Assembly (NCBI RefSeq): GCF_019974155.1
Contig: NZ_AP025158.1
Coordinates: 1,922,001 to 1,986,000 of the forward strand
Length of the DNA: 64,000 nt
From: Thermus thermophilus
GTDB lineage: Bacteria; Deinococcota; Deinococci; Deinococcales; Thermaceae
Direction: 5' to 3'
Positions 45,141-53,960 of this stretch are shown here, in pieces (positions within the stretch are counted from its first letter, which is position 1; each line of letters begins with the position of its first letter). The position numbers and the translations under genes are program-made. The notes under the pieces were generated by a model that saw only the letters and a list, made by a program, of their open reading frames with translations, ran no database searches and was not told where the DNA came from.

Positions 45141-45659
45141 ATGGCCACCCGGTACCGGTTCGGCCTGGAGGAGTACGAGAGGCTCTTCCGGGGGGTACGG
45201 GGCGTGGAGCTTTTGGGAGGGGAGGTCTACCGGATGAGCCCCATCGGCCCCAAGCACGCCTGGAGCGTGGCCCGGCTAACCCGGCTTTTCACGGAGGCCC
45301 TGGGGGATCGGGCCGTGGTCTGGCCGCAAAACCCCATCCGCATCCCCCCCCACTCCGAACCCCAGCCCGACCTGGCCCTCCTCCGGCCCAAAAGCTATGG
45401 GGAGGGGCTTCCCACCCCCGAGGACGTACTCCTCCTGGTGGAGGTGGCCGAAACGAGCCTAGAGCACGACCAGGGTCTTAAGCTTTCCCTCTACGCCCAG
45501 GCGGGCATCCCCGAGGTGTGGATCCTGGACCTCAAGGAAAACCGCCTCCACGTCTACCGCACCCCCAAGGCCGGGGTCTACACGGAGCACCGCATTCTCC
45601 TCCCCGGGGAGGAGGCGGAGCCTCTGGCCTTTCCCGGGGTGCGGATTCCCTGGAGCTAA
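45141..45659 (+). CDS. Uma2-family (DUF820) protein, second copy
   Basis: A 172-residue Uma2-type protein: EEYERLFRGVRGVELLGGEVYRM, SEPQPDLALLRP (Asp), LLLVEVAETSLEHDQGLKLSLYAQAGIPEVWILDL (Glu and Lys-like positions), and YRTPKAGVY. The family has a PD-(D/E)xK-like fold. ATG at 45141 is preferred over upstream starts that run into the divergent pdp promoter region. Its 3' end meets a dispersed repeat. Confidence 0.83.
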   Translation: MATRYRFGLEEYERLFRGVRGVELLGGEVYRMSPIGPKHAWSVARLTRLFTEALGDRAVVWPQNPIRIPPHSEPQPDLALLRPKSYGEGLPTPEDVLLLVEVAETSLEHDQGLKLSLYAQAGIPEVWILDLKENRLHVYRTPKAGVYTEHRILLPGEEAEPLAFPGVRIPWS

Positions 45660-45757
45660 GTGGCTGCACGTTGATTTCGCAACACGGGTTGCCCGAAATA
45701 AGGCTTGGGAAGGTCCTTTTGGGGCCCCCACCGCGGCGAAAGCCGCGGTGGGGTACT
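45660..45757 (+). repeat. Dispersed ~97-bp intergenic repeat, copy 1
   Basis: From TAAGTGG (starting at the Uma2 stop) through GCACGTTGATTTCGCAACAC, CCCGAAATAAGGCTTGGGA and CCTTTTGGGG to a 12-bp stem (CCCCACCGCGGC/GCCGCGGTGGGG, GAAA loop). The reverse complement of 62398-62503 matches with about 6 mismatches over 97 nt by my count. It is therefore an inverted repeat 16.7 kb apart. Its stem ends 4 nt before the fba stop codon and may serve as the terminator for both genes. Confidence 0.85.
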
Positions 45758-46674
45758 TAAGCCCGCCCCACGGAGCCGAAGAGCTCCATGCGGCTTTTCA
45801 CCACCTCCTTCACCGCCTCCCGGGCGGGGCCCAGGTACTTCCTGGGGTCAAACTCCTTGGGGTTTTTCCCCAGGGCCTCCCGGATGAGGGCGGTGAAGGC
45901 GAGGCGCAGGTCGGTGTCGGTGTTGATCTTGGCGACGCCCAAGGAGATGGCCTTCTTGATGTCCTCGGGGTGGATGCCCGCGGCCTCCCCGATCTCGCCC
46001 CCTGCGGCCCGGAAGCGCTCCACGAGCTCTTGGGGCACGGCGCTTGCCCCGTGGAGGACGAGGGGGGCCGGGACGAGCTCGGCGATGCGGGCAAGCCGGG
46101 GGTGGTCAATGAAGGGCCTCCCCTTCCCCTTGTAGGCCCCGTGGCTCGTGCCGATGGCCACCGCCAGGTAGTCGGCCCCCGTGCGCTCCATGAAGATCCG
46201 GGCCTCCTCGGGGTTGGTGAGGAGGGCGTCCTTCTCGTCCACGGCCACGTGCTCCTCAATCCCCGCAAGCCGCCCAAGCTCCGCCTCCACCGTGACCCCC
46301 ACGGCGTGGGCCGCCTCCACCACCCGCTTGGTCTCCCGGACGTTCGTCTCAAAGTCCTCGTGGGACTTGTCAATCATGACGCTGGTGAAGCCCTCCCTGA
46401 GGGCCTTGAGGACGCTCTCGTAGCTAGAGCCGTGGTCCAGGTGCACGGCCACGGGCACCCGGGCCTCCTGGGCCAAGGCCACCACCATGCGGGTGAGGGC
46501 CCGGCCCCCGTACTTCATCGCCCCCTCGGAGAGGGCGAGGATCACGGGGCTCCGCATTTCCTCGGCGGCCTCGAGGATGGCCTGGGTGAACTCCATGTTG
46601 TTGGTGTTGAAGGCCCCGACCCCGTAGCCTTCCGCCCGCGCCTTGCGCAAGATCTCTAGACCCGTTACCAGCAT
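45757..46674 (-). CDS. fba: Class II fructose-bisphosphate aldolase
   Basis: A 305-residue zinc aldolase of glycolysis/gluconeogenesis. It has VGAFNTNNMEF, the zinc site PVAVHLDHGSS, EAELGRLAGIEE, and the substrate segment GTSHGAYKG and KINTDTDLRLAF. GGGAGG before the ATG at 46674 and a -10 box upstream support the start; the longer frame to 46935 is not coding. Confidence 0.95.
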   Translation of the reverse strand: MLVTGLEILRKARAEGYGVGAFNTNNMEFTQAILEAAEEMRSPVILALSEGAMKYGGRALTRMVVALAQEARVPVAVHLDHGSSYESVLKALREGFTSVMIDKSHEDFETNVRETKRVVEAAHAVGVTVEAELGRLAGIEEHVAVDEKDALLTNPEEARIFMERTGADYLAVAIGTSHGAYKGKGRPFIDHPRLARIAELVPAPLVLHGASAVPQELVERFRAAGGEIGEAAGIHPEDIKKAISLGVAKINTDTDLRLAFTALIREALGKNPKEFDPRKYLGPAREAVKEVVKSRMELFGSVGRA

Positions 46675-46690
46675 AAACGCCTCCCGCCCG

Positions 46691-46696
46691 ATTATA
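46691..46696 (-). promoter_or_regulatory. -10 box of the fba promoter
   Basis: A perfect TATAAT (minus strand, 46691-46696) is 16 nt before the fba ATG. The -35 region is not evident. Between 46697 and 46810 I see no gene; it contains the end of the pilT transcript and this promoter. Confidence 0.6.
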
Positions 46697-46810
46697 CCCC
46701 CTCTGGAAGCGTGGAACGGCCCCATCCCATATGGACTCGGGCCAGCGTGGGGGCCCGGAAAAGGGTTTCCAGGGGGCTTCTTTTGGGCCAGGCAGGCGAG
46801 GGGAAGAGCG

Positions 46811-47917
46811 TCAGTAAGTCTGCCCCGTGGCCTTGGTGAGGAGGAGCCGGAACTCGTGGGGGCCGGTGGCGGCGGAAAGGGCGTCCTCCAGGGAGATGAG
46901 CCCCTCGGTGTAGAGCTCCACCAGGTGCTGGTCAAAGGTGCGCATCCCGTAGAGGGACCCCTCCATCATGGCCTCCTTGATCTGGGGCGTCTTCTCCTCG
47001 TCCTTGAGAAGCTCCCGCACGTAGGGGGTGGCGATGAGGATCTCCAAGGCGAGGACCCGGCCCTGGCCGTCGGCCTTGGGGAGGAGGCGCTGGGAGAGGA
47101 TGCCGAGGAGGGACTCGGCGAGGAGGATGCGCACCTGACGGTGCTCGTGCAGGGGGAAGAAGTCAATGATCCGGTTGATGGTCCGCCAGGCGTCCAGGGT
47201 GTGGAGGGTGGAGAGGACCAGGTGGCCCGTCTGCGCCGCCATGAGGGCGGCCTCCACCGTCTCCTTATCCCGCATCTCCCCCACCATGATCACGTCGGGG
47301 TCCTGGCGGAGGGCGTACTTGAGGCCGGTGTAGAAGCTGTCCGTGTCCAGCCCCACCTCCCGCTGGACCACGAGGCTCTTCTTGTGCTTGTGCAGGAACT
47401 CAATGGGGTCCTCAATGGTGATGATGTTCTTGGCGTAGTGGAGGTTGATGTGGTCAATGAGGGCCGCCAGGGTGGTGCTCTTGCCGCTCCCCGTGGGCCC
47501 CGTGACCAGGATGAGGCCCCGCTCCTTGGCGGCGAGGCCCTCCATCACCTCCCGGGGGAGGCCCAGGGCCTCAAAGCTCGGGATCACCTCGGAGACCACC
47601 CGCATCACCAGGCCTAAGCTCCCCCGTTGCCTCAGGAGGTTGCAGCGGAAGCGGGCCACCCCGGGAATGGTGTAGGCGAAGTCCATCTCCTTGCGGTACT
47701 CCAGCTCCTCCAGCTGTTCCGGGGTGAGGAGGGCCCGGGCGATGGCCTCGGTGTCCTTGGGGGTGAGGGGGCGGCTACCGAAGGGGCGGAGCTTGCCGTC
47801 TATCCGGACGGTGGGGGGGGCTCCGGCCTGCAGGTGGATGTCCGAGGCCCGGGCCTGGACCATGGCCTTCAGCATCTCCACGAGGCTCTGCTTGCCCTGG
47901 CCTTGGGCCTCGCTCAT
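46811..47917 (-). CDS. pilT: Twitching motility ATPase PilT
   Basis: A 368-residue hexameric ATPase that retracts type IV pili. Walker A is GPTGSGKSTTLAALID (with ITIEDPIEFLHKHK), the Asp box SEEDPDVIMVGEM-like DPDVIMVGEMRDKET and the His box GHLVLSTLHT are present. Related secretion ATPases (PilF, PilB) would be longer. Its start overlaps the panC stop by 4 nt, an operon of two unrelated genes. Confidence 0.92.
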   Translation of the reverse strand: MSEAQGQGKQSLVEMLKAMVQARASDIHLQAGAPPTVRIDGKLRPFGSRPLTPKDTEAIARALLTPEQLEELEYRKEMDFAYTIPGVARFRCNLLRQRGSLGLVMRVVSEVIPSFEALGLPREVMEGLAAKERGLILVTGPTGSGKSTTLAALIDHINLHYAKNIITIEDPIEFLHKHKKSLVVQREVGLDTDSFYTGLKYALRQDPDVIMVGEMRDKETVEAALMAAQTGHLVLSTLHTLDAWRTINRIIDFFPLHEHRQVRILLAESLLGILSQRLLPKADGQGRVLALEILIATPYVRELLKDEEKTPQIKEAMMEGSLYGMRTFDQHLVELYTEGLISLEDALSAATGPHEFRLLLTKATGQTY

Positions 47918-48744
47918 GGGTAGACCTCCAAGTTGTCAATAAGCCGCGCCTCGGGGAACCTCCCGGCCACGATCCCCCTGGCCCCTGCGACCCAGTCGGA
48001 AAGGGGCAGGAGGGTCTCGGGGTGGACGATGGCGAGGTAGTCCTTGCGGAACTCGGGCACCCCCGCCAAGACCTCCTCCCCCGCCCGGAGCGCCTCGGCC
48101 ACGCTTCCCCCCCGCCCCGCCACCTCCCGCATGGCCAAAAGGGCCCGGTAGAGCACGGGGGCCTTCCTGCGGGTCTCGGGGGAGAGGTAGACGTTGCGGC
48201 TGGAAAGGGCGAGGCCGTCCTCCTCCCGCACCGTGGGCACCCCCACCACCTCCACGGGGAAGCCCAGGTCCCGGACCATCCGCCGCACCACGAGGAGCTG
48301 CTGGTAGTCCTTCTCCCCGAAGTAGGCCCTTTGGGGCTGGACCAAAAGGAAAAGCCGCGCCACCACCGTGGCCACCCCCTGGAAGTGGCCGGGGCGCACC
48401 GCCCCCTCCCAAAGGGCGGTGAGGGGACCCTCCACCTGGACCCGGGTGGCGAAGCCCTCGGGGTACATCTCCTCCACGCCGGGGGCGAAGAGGAGGTCCA
48501 CCCCCGCCTCCTCCAAAAGGGCCCGGTCCCGCTCCAGGTCCCGAGGGTAGCGGTGGTAGTCCTCCCCGGGGCCGAACTGGAGGGGGTTGACGAAGACGGA
48601 GACCGCCACGAAGGGGTTCTCCCGCCGGGCCCGTTCCACCAGGGCGAGGTGCCCCCGGTGGAGGTAGCCCATGGTGGGGACGAAGCCCACGCCCTCCCGG
48701 GGCAGGGCCCGGCGCAGCTCGGCCACGGTGCTCACGGTTCTCAC
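47914..48744 (-). CDS. panC: Pantothenate synthetase
   Basis: A 276-residue enzyme that ligates pantoate and beta-alanine. The nucleotide motifs PTMGYLHRGHLALVERAR and SSRNVYLSPETR and GDRPL-like loop RAYFGEKDYQQL are present. GTG at 48744 lies 7 nt after a minus-strand -10 box; GTG at 48735 is the alternative. Divergent from the membrane protein at 48766 across a shared promoter. Confidence 0.93.
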   Translation of the reverse strand: MRTVSTVAELRRALPREGVGFVPTMGYLHRGHLALVERARRENPFVAVSVFVNPLQFGPGEDYHRYPRDLERDRALLEEAGVDLLFAPGVEEMYPEGFATRVQVEGPLTALWEGAVRPGHFQGVATVVARLFLLVQPQRAYFGEKDYQQLLVVRRMVRDLGFPVEVVGVPTVREEDGLALSSRNVYLSPETRRKAPVLYRALLAMREVAGRGGSVAEALRAGEEVLAGVPEFRKDYLAIVHPETLLPLSDWVAGARGIVAGRFPEARLIDNLEVYP

Positions 48745-48751
48745 GGTCCCC

Positions 48752-48759
48752 AGTATACT
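48752..48759. promoter_or_regulatory. Shared palindromic -10 box between panC and the 92-residue membrane protein
   Basis: AGTATACT (48752-48759) is its own reverse complement, giving TATACT on both strands. The GTG of panC is 7 nt away on one side and the GTG of the plus-strand gene is 6 nt away on the other, so both would be transcribed as leaderless mRNAs from overlapping promoters. No -35 box was found on either side. Confidence 0.65.
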
Positions 48760-48765
48760 TTCCCC

Positions 48766-49044
48766 GTGGGCAAGAAGAAGCGGCAGGAGAAGCTCAAGAA
48801 GAAGGCCCTGAAGGAGTGGGAGGCCCGCAGGCCCAAGACCTTCCGGCAGTTCCTCCCCTACCTTCCCGGGATCTTCCTCCGGACCACCCTGGTCATGACG
48901 GCGGCCGTGACGGTGATCGTGGTCCTCGGGGCCCTGGGCCTCCCTTGGGCCGCCCACTTCTGGTTCCAGTTCGCCGTCTACTTGGCCTTCTACCTGGCCT
49001 TTCAGCGGTTCATCATGGGGCCCCTGGCCCCGCCCAAGGTCTAG
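48766..49044 (+). CDS. Small basic membrane protein
   Basis: A 92-residue protein: a strongly basic head (GKKKRQEKLKKKALKEWEARR), then two transmembrane segments (about 44-62 and 66-84). No family known to me. GTG at 48766 is set by the -10 box 6 nt upstream; upstream in-frame sequence is antisense to panC. It converges on rsfS. Confidence 0.7.
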   Translation: MGKKKRQEKLKKKALKEWEARRPKTFRQFLPYLPGIFLRTTLVMTAAVTVIVVLGALGLPWAAHFWFQFAVYLAFYLAFQRFIMGPLAPPKV

Positions 49045-49101
49045 GCCTACCCCCACGTCGGCCTGCGCCCGCACGGGGCGGTCCCCAGGGGGCCGGGGTA
49101 C

Positions 49102-49443
49102 TTAAAGCCGCTCGGCGTCGGCCCAGAAGCCCTCGAGGTCGTAGTACTCCCGGGCCTCGGGGGTCATGAGGTGGACGACCACCTCCCCGTAGTCCAGGAC
49201 CACCCAACGGGGGCTCTGGCCCGCGGTGGGCCGGGGGCGGAGGTCCTCCTCCTCCAGCTTTTCCAGGAGGTGCCGCTCCAGGGCCTGCAAGTGGGGGGTG
49301 CTGGTGGCGCTGGCGACCACGAAGTAGTCCAGGGTCTCCGAGACCCGGCGCAGGTCCAGGGCCACCACGTTTTCCGCCTTCTTTTCCGCGAGGAGTTCCT
49401 TGATCCGCTGGATCAGCGCTACCGCCTCCTTGGTCTTGACCAT
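49102..49443 (-). CDS. rsfS: Ribosomal silencing factor RsfS
   Basis: A 113-residue protein of the RsfS/Iojap family: VALDLRRVSETLDYFVVASATSTPHLQAL and SPRWVVLDYGEVVVHLMTPEAREYYDLEGFWADA. It binds L14 to block subunit joining in starved cells. Last gene of the obg-nadD-yqeK-LCP operon. The upstream intergenic gap to the plus-strand gene is 57 nt. Confidence 0.95.
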   Translation of the reverse strand: MVKTKEAVALIQRIKELLAEKKAENVVALDLRRVSETLDYFVVASATSTPHLQALERHLLEKLEEEDLRPRPTAGQSPRWVVLDYGEVVVHLMTPEAREYYDLEGFWADAERL

Positions 49444-49449
49444 CTGCCC

Positions 49450-50547
49450 CTAGTGTAGCAGGTCCGGCCCGAGCTCCACCACCACCTCGGCCAAGGGCTG
49501 GTGGGGGGCGATGACGGGAAGGTGGAACAGGCCCGCGTAGTAACGGCCCACCGCCGGGTCGGTGGCGTAAACGGCGCTCCGGGCCACCTCGGCCTCCTCC
49601 GTCCACACCTCCACCCCCTCCCGCTCCAGGAAAGCCCGGCCCCAGGCGATGAGCCCGGCGTCCCCCCTCAAGCGCACCGGGAGGCCGGGGGGCGGGGTGA
49701 GGGGCGGCCCCCCGAAAAGGGCGGAAAGAAGCTCCCCCCTGCGCGCCTCGTCCACGTAGAGGTAGGTGCCCGCCCCCTCCCGCGTGGGCAGGGTGGCCAG
49801 GGCCACCTGGAAATCCCGGGCGTAGGGAAGGTAATCCAGAACCTCCTCCAGGCTGAGGTCGGTGTCCAGCTCGCGCCACACCTCCCGCAGGGCGGCCGCC
49901 AGGGCGGGCCAGACCCGGGGGTCCTGGGCCTTTCGGGCCACCTGGGTGGCCACAGCCTTGATCCGGTCCAGGCGAGCGTAGTCCCCCAGGGCATCGTGGC
50001 GGAAGCGCATGTACTTCACCGCCTCTTCCCCGGAGAGGTGGAGCCTGCCGGCGGGGAAGTCAATGTAGAGGTTCGCCGCCCGGTCCACGTAGCGCATGGG
50101 GCGGTCCAGGTACACCTCCACCCCCCCCACGGCGTCCACCACGCGGGCCACCCCCTCCAGGGTGAAGACGAGGTGCCGCTCCGCCACGAGGCCCGTGGCC
50201 TCCTCCACCGCTCGTTTCAAGAGCTCAGGGCCTCCCCGGCCGTAGGCGGCGTTGATCTTCCCGCCCACAAGGGGGCTGTAGAGGTCCCGGGGAACGGCCA
50301 CGCCCACGGCCTCCCCCCCGCGGACGCGGACGTAGAAGATGGTGTCCGTCCGGCTTCCCGGGCCGCAAGGGGTGCGGGGGGCGCAGTAGTCGATGTCCCG
50401 GGCGGCCACCACCACCCCCATCTCCGGCACCGGGCCCGTCCGCTTGGGGGCGGAGGTGGAAAGGGCGGCGGGCCTCGGCCAGGAGAGGACCCCCCCAAGG
50501 GCGAAAAGGGCCAAGGCGAGGAGGAAGAAGGAGAGGCGGGGACGCAT
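49450..50547 (-). CDS. LytR-CpsA-Psr (LCP) family protein
   Basis: A 365-residue membrane-anchored protein (TM about 5-22) with the LCP core: RTDTIFYVRVRGGEAVGVAVPRDLYSPL, GGKINAAYGRGGPELLKRAVEEATG, and GGVEVYLDRPMRYVD with the Arg/Asp residues that bind polyprenyl pyrophosphate. The C-terminal LytR_C-like region starts near 240. LCP enzymes attach glycans to peptidoglycan or anchor proteins. ATG 50547 overlaps yqeK by 1 nt. Confidence 0.9.
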   Translation of the reverse strand: MRPRLSFFLLALALFALGGVLSWPRPAALSTSAPKRTGPVPEMGVVVAARDIDYCAPRTPCGPGSRTDTIFYVRVRGGEAVGVAVPRDLYSPLVGGKINAAYGRGGPELLKRAVEEATGLVAERHLVFTLEGVARVVDAVGGVEVYLDRPMRYVDRAANLYIDFPAGRLHLSGEEAVKYMRFRHDALGDYARLDRIKAVATQVARKAQDPRVWPALAAALREVWRELDTDLSLEEVLDYLPYARDFQVALATLPTREGAGTYLYVDEARRGELLSALFGGPPLTPPPGLPVRLRGDAGLIAWGRAFLEREGVEVWTEEAEVARSAVYATDPAVGRYYAGLFHLPVIAPHQPLAEVVVELGPDLLH

Positions 50548-51092
50548 CAGAGGCTGTGGTAGACCTCCAGGGTCCTGGGGTGGATGGGGATCTTCTTGGC
50601 CTTGAGGTAGTGGACCTTGTTCCGCACCGCCAGGCGGTACGCCTCCTTAAGCCGGCCCGCCAGGGCGAGCTCTCGGATCTCCCCGTTCACCCCCCGGCCG
50701 GGCTCGGAGACGTCCGCCACGTAGAGGGCCATGCCGATCCCGTTTTCGGGGTCCACGCCGTAGACGTGGCCCTCGATGGCCTCGAGGACCTCCTCGTCCC
50801 GCACCCCCCAGGAGGCGGCCAAGGCCCGGGCCGCCCGCCCGTGGAGGGCGAGGGGGTGGGCCTCCTCCACCTCGTTCTCCGGGGGGGCGAGGCGCCTCAG
50901 CTCCTCCTCCGGGAGGTCCCGGGCGGCATCGTGGAGCAGGCCCGCCAGGTAAGCCCGCTCGGGGTCCAGCCCGTTGTTGCGGGCGATCTCCCGGGCGAGC
51001 TCCGCCACCCGGCGGATGTGCTCCATGCGCTCGGGACGGACGAGGCTTTGGACCTTGGCCTCCAGATCAGCGATAGAGACCGTGCTTTTCAA
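50547..51092 (-). CDS. yqeK: YqeK HD-domain bis(5'-nucleosyl)-tetraphosphatase
   Basis: A 181-residue HD-domain hydrolase: RPERMEHIRRVAELAREIARNNGL, LLHDAARDLPEEELR (His-Asp), HALHGRAARALA-like LALHGRAARAL, and GHVYGVDPENGIGMALYVADVSEPGR. It hydrolyses Ap4A. The start TTG at 51092 is inside nadD but is preceded by GGAGGTG with 4 nt spacing, so it is the best start. Confidence 0.88.
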   Translation of the reverse strand: MKSTVSIADLEAKVQSLVRPERMEHIRRVAELAREIARNNGLDPERAYLAGLLHDAARDLPEEELRRLAPPENEVEEAHPLALHGRAARALAASWGVRDEEVLEAIEGHVYGVDPENGIGMALYVADVSEPGRGVNGEIRELALAGRLKEAYRLAVRNKVHYLKAKKIPIHPRTLEVYHSL

Positions 51093-51627
51093 TGTACACC
51101 TCCACCGCGCGCGGAACCCAGTAGCGCACGCTCCTTCCCTCCCTTAGCCGGCGGCGGATCTCGGTGCTGGAGATGCCCACCTCGGGCACGAAGAGGGGCA
51201 CCACCGGGAGGGGCGCCTCCTCCAAAGGGTAGCCGGGCCGGGCCACGGCCACCAGGGTGGCGTACTCGGGAAGCCGCTCCCCTTCCTTCCAGGTGAGAAC
51301 GTCCCGGTAGGCGTCGGCCCCGGTAATGAAGAAGAGCTCGTCCTCGGGGAAAAGGCGCCGCGCCTCGCGCAGGGTGTCCACCGTGTAGCTCGGGCCCGGG
51401 CGGTCCAGCTCCAGCCGGGAGACCGTAAACCGCGGGTCCTCCGCCACGGCCAGGAGGGTCATCTCGTAGCGGGCCTCGGCAGAGGCCACGGGGACCTTGT
51501 GGGGCGGGCGGGCCGCCACCACGAAGAGCACCCGGTCCAGGCGCAAAACCTCCTGGGCTTGGCTTGCCGCCAGGAGGTGACCCAGGTGGATGGGGTCAAA
51601 ACTCCCCCCGAAGAGCCCGATCCGCAC
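51067..51627 (-). CDS. nadD: Nicotinate-nucleotide adenylyltransferase
   Basis: A 186-residue NaMN adenylyltransferase of NAD synthesis: [20 protein letters not shown] at the start, [34 protein letters not shown], and [13 protein letters not shown]. Its GTG start at 51627 directly abuts the obg stop (TGA GTG), and its 3' end overlaps the yqeK start by 26 nt. Confidence 0.95.
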   Translation of the reverse strand: MRIGLFGGSFDPIHLGHLLAASQAQEVLRLDRVLFVVAARPPHKVPVASAEARYEMTLLAVAEDPRFTVSRLELDRPGPSYTVDTLREARRLFPEDELFFITGADAYRDVLTWKEGERLPEYATLVAVARPGYPLEEAPLPVVPLFVPEVGISSTEIRRRLREGRSVRYWVPRAVEVYIEKHGLYR

Positions 51628-52878
51628 TCAGACCTCCGGGATGTACTCAAACTCCAGCCCCCCGATGCGCACCAGGTCCCCCGCCCGCACGCCCTTGGCC
51701 CGGAGGGCGGCCTCCACCCCCTGGCGCCGGAAGACCTCCTGCAGGTATCCGGCCGCCTCCATCAAATCCCCCTTGATCCGGGCGAGGTACCGCTCCACCT
51801 CGGGGGCCCGGACCTCGTAGACCCCCTCGGCCACGGGCACCACCTCCACCCCGGCCTGGACCTCCTTCCGGGGCACGGGCTTGGGCATCTCCGGCGGGGG
51901 GGTGGAACGGACCAGGGCGTGGAGCGCCTCTTTAAGGGCAGGAAGCCCCGTCCCCGTGAGGGCGCTTACGGGAAGCACGGCGAGCCCCTCCCGGGCCAGG
52001 GCGTCCGCCAGGGCCTTCACCGCCTCCTCCTCGAGGAGGTCCACCTTGTTGAGGGCCACGAGGCTCGGCCGGCGCAGGAGGGCGGGGTCGTAGGCCCCGA
52101 CCTCCTTCCTGAGGGTCTCCAGGGTCTTAAGGGGTTCGTCTGCGGCGTCCAGCACGTAGAGCAGGACCCGGGTGCGGGCGATGTGGCGCAGGAACTCGAG
52201 GCCCAAACCCTTCCCCTCGCTCGCCCCCTCAATGATCCCGGGAATGTCCGCCAGGGTGAAGCGCTCCTCCTCGGAAACCTCCACCACCCCGAGGTTGGGG
52301 CTCAGGGTGGTGAAAGGGTAGGGGGCGATCTTCGGGTGGGCCCGCGTCATGGCGGCGAGGAGGCTGGACTTCCCCGCGTTGGGGTAGCCCACGAGGCCCA
52401 CGTCGGCGATGAGCATGAGCTCCAGCCGGAGCCTGCGCTTCTCCCCTTCTTCCCCCGCCTCGGCGAAGCGGGGAGCCTGGCGGGTAGGGGTGACGAAGTG
52501 CATGTTGCCCCGGCCGCCCGCGCCGCCCCGGGCCACCAGAACCGTCTGCCCCTCCTCGGTGAGGTCGGCGAGGAGCTCCCCAGTGTCGGCGTCAAAGACC
52601 CGGGTCCCCCGAGGAACCTCGATGACGAGGTCCGCCCCCCCGCGGCCGTGCTGCTGGCTTCCCCGGCCGTGCTCCCCGTCCTCCGCCTTGTAGATGCGTT
52701 TGGAGAGGCGGGAAAGGGAGTCCACGCTCCCCCGGGCCCGGAGGTAGACGGACCCTCCCCGTCCCCCGTCCCCCCCGTCGGGCCCCCCTTTGGGAACGAA
52801 CTTCTCCCGGCGGAAGGAAACGGCGCCGTCGCCACCCCTACCGGCGGCGACGGTGATCACCAGGACGTCTTGGAACAT
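51628..52878 (-). CDS. obg: GTPase Obg
   Basis: A 416-residue Obg GTPase. The Gly-rich OBG fold (about 1-158: [29 protein letters not shown]) is followed by the G domain with [11 protein letters not shown] (G1), [16 protein letters not shown] (G3) and NKVDLL (G4), and a C-terminal OCT-like domain. It works with the ribosomal proteins L21 and L27 in the same operon to mature the 50S subunit. Confidence 0.96.
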   Translation of the reverse strand: MFQDVLVITVAAGRGGDGAVSFRREKFVPKGGPDGGDGGRGGSVYLRARGSVDSLSRLSKRIYKAEDGEHGRGSQQHGRGGADLVIEVPRGTRVFDADTGELLADLTEEGQTVLVARGGAGGRGNMHFVTPTRQAPRFAEAGEEGEKRRLRLELMLIADVGLVGYPNAGKSSLLAAMTRAHPKIAPYPFTTLSPNLGVVEVSEEERFTLADIPGIIEGASEGKGLGLEFLRHIARTRVLLYVLDAADEPLKTLETLRKEVGAYDPALLRRPSLVALNKVDLLEEEAVKALADALAREGLAVLPVSALTGTGLPALKEALHALVRSTPPPEMPKPVPRKEVQAGVEVVPVAEGVYEVRAPEVERYLARIKGDLMEAAGYLQEVFRRQGVEAALRAKGVRAGDLVRIGGLEFEYIPEV

Positions 52879-52887
52879 TACGCCCGC

Positions 52888-53145
<258 letters not shown>

Positions 53146-53148
53146 ACC

Positions 53149-53454
53149 TCACCCCCGGATCTCCTTGATGAGGAGCTCGGTATAGGGCTGGCGGTGGCCC
53201 TTCTTCCTGCGGTACTGGACCTTGGCCTTGAACTTGGAAACCAGGATCTTCTTGCCCCGGCCATGGCCCAGCACCTCGGCCACCACGCTGGCCCCCTCCA
53301 CCACCGGGGTGCCCACCACGGTCTTCTCCCCGCCCAGGAGGAGGACGGGAAGCTCCACGGTGGCCCCGGGCTCCGCGTCCAGCTTCTCCACCCGAAGCTT
53401 AAGGCCGGGCTCTACCCGGTACTGTTTGCCGCCTGTCTTCACGATCGCGAACAT
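53149..53454 (-). CDS. rplU: 50S ribosomal protein L21
   Basis: A 101-residue L21: [21 protein letters not shown], then [34 protein letters not shown]. It is the first gene of the rplU-rpmA-obg operon with its own promoter upstream. Confidence 0.97.
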
Positions 53455-53494
53455 GCCACACCTCTGCCGGGCCCCCGGGCCCTACCGGTCTTCC

Positions 53495-53523
53495 ACTATA
53501 GACCAGCGGGGGCGTAACCGCAA
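53495..53523 (-). promoter_or_regulatory. Promoter of rplU-rpmA-obg operon
   Basis: Minus strand TTGCGG (53518-53523) and TATAGT (53495-53500) with 17 nt spacing. Transcription would start near 53488, giving a ~33-nt leader. It sits between the tRNA-Ala terminator and rplU. Confidence 0.75.
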
Positions 53524-53526
53524 GCT

Positions 53527-53547
53527 AAAACCCCCCTTTCGGGGGGT
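53527..53547 (-). terminator. Terminator of tRNA-Ala
   Basis: Minus-strand hairpin CCCCCC-GAAA-GGGGGG (arms 53541-53546 and 53531-53536) followed by TTTT, directly after the tRNA 3' end. Confidence 0.85.
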
Positions 53548-53551
53548 GTTT

Positions 53552-53627
53552 TGGTGGAGCCGAGGGGATTCGAACCCCTGACCTCCTCAATGCCATTGAG
53601 GCGCGCTCCCAACTGCGCCACGGCCCC
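53552..53627 (-). tRNA. tRNA-Ala (anticodon GGC)
   Basis: A 76-nt tRNA with encoded CCA. The acceptor stem is GGGGCCG/CGGCTCC with a G3-U70 pair, the identity element of tRNA-Ala. The anticodon stem is CCTCA/TGAGG with loop ATGGCAT, giving anticodon GGC (Ala). The T loop GTTCGAATC is intact. Confidence 0.96.
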
Positions 53628-53638
53628 AGGCAACGCCC

Positions 53639-53667
53639 ATGGTACCGAGGAGGGCCCGCTTTGTCAA
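53639..53667 (-). promoter_or_regulatory. Promoter of tRNA-Ala
   Basis: Minus strand TTGACA (53662-53667) and TACCAT (53639-53644), 17 nt apart. The -35 overlaps the last codons of secG, so tRNA transcription does not depend on the secG transcript. Confidence 0.75.
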
Positions 53668-53891
53668 CGGGGCCAGAGGCCGATGACCAAGGCCAGGGCC
53701 GCGAAAACCACCCCCAGGATCACCGTGAGGCGGTAGAGCCCTCCCGTCACGCCCCGGGCGGAGAAGAGGTCGGCCGAGCCCCCCATGAGGTCCCCGGCCC
53801 CCTGCTTGGGCTCCTGCACCAGCACGAGGTAGACCAGTAGCCCGGCCACGCCGAGGTAGATGAGGATGACCAAGGTGTAGAGCAGGTCCAT
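53664..53891 (-). CDS. secG: Preprotein translocase subunit SecG
   Basis: A 75-residue SecG: first membrane helix LVILIYLGVAGLLVYLVLVQEPKQGAG, cytosolic GGSADLF, second helix TVILGVVFAALALVIGL. It completes the SecYEG channel. ATG at 53891 (MDLLYTL) is the family start; longer frames overlap the tRNA-Thr promoter. Confidence 0.93.
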   Translation of the reverse strand: MDLLYTLVILIYLGVAGLLVYLVLVQEPKQGAGDLMGGSADLFSARGVTGGLYRLTVILGVVFAALALVIGLWPR

Positions 53892-53919
53892 GCCCCCCAC
53901 TCTACCAGAGGGGGACCGG

Positions 53920-53948
53920 TTGCGGGAAGTGGCCCCTTGGTTTACACT
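53920..53948 (+). promoter_or_regulatory. Promoter of tRNA-Thr
   Basis: TTGCGG (53920-53925) and TACACT (53943-53948) 17 nt apart; transcription would begin about 53955, 6 nt before the tRNA. Divergent from secG. Confidence 0.75.
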
Positions 53949-53960
53949 CTCAAGGGGCGG

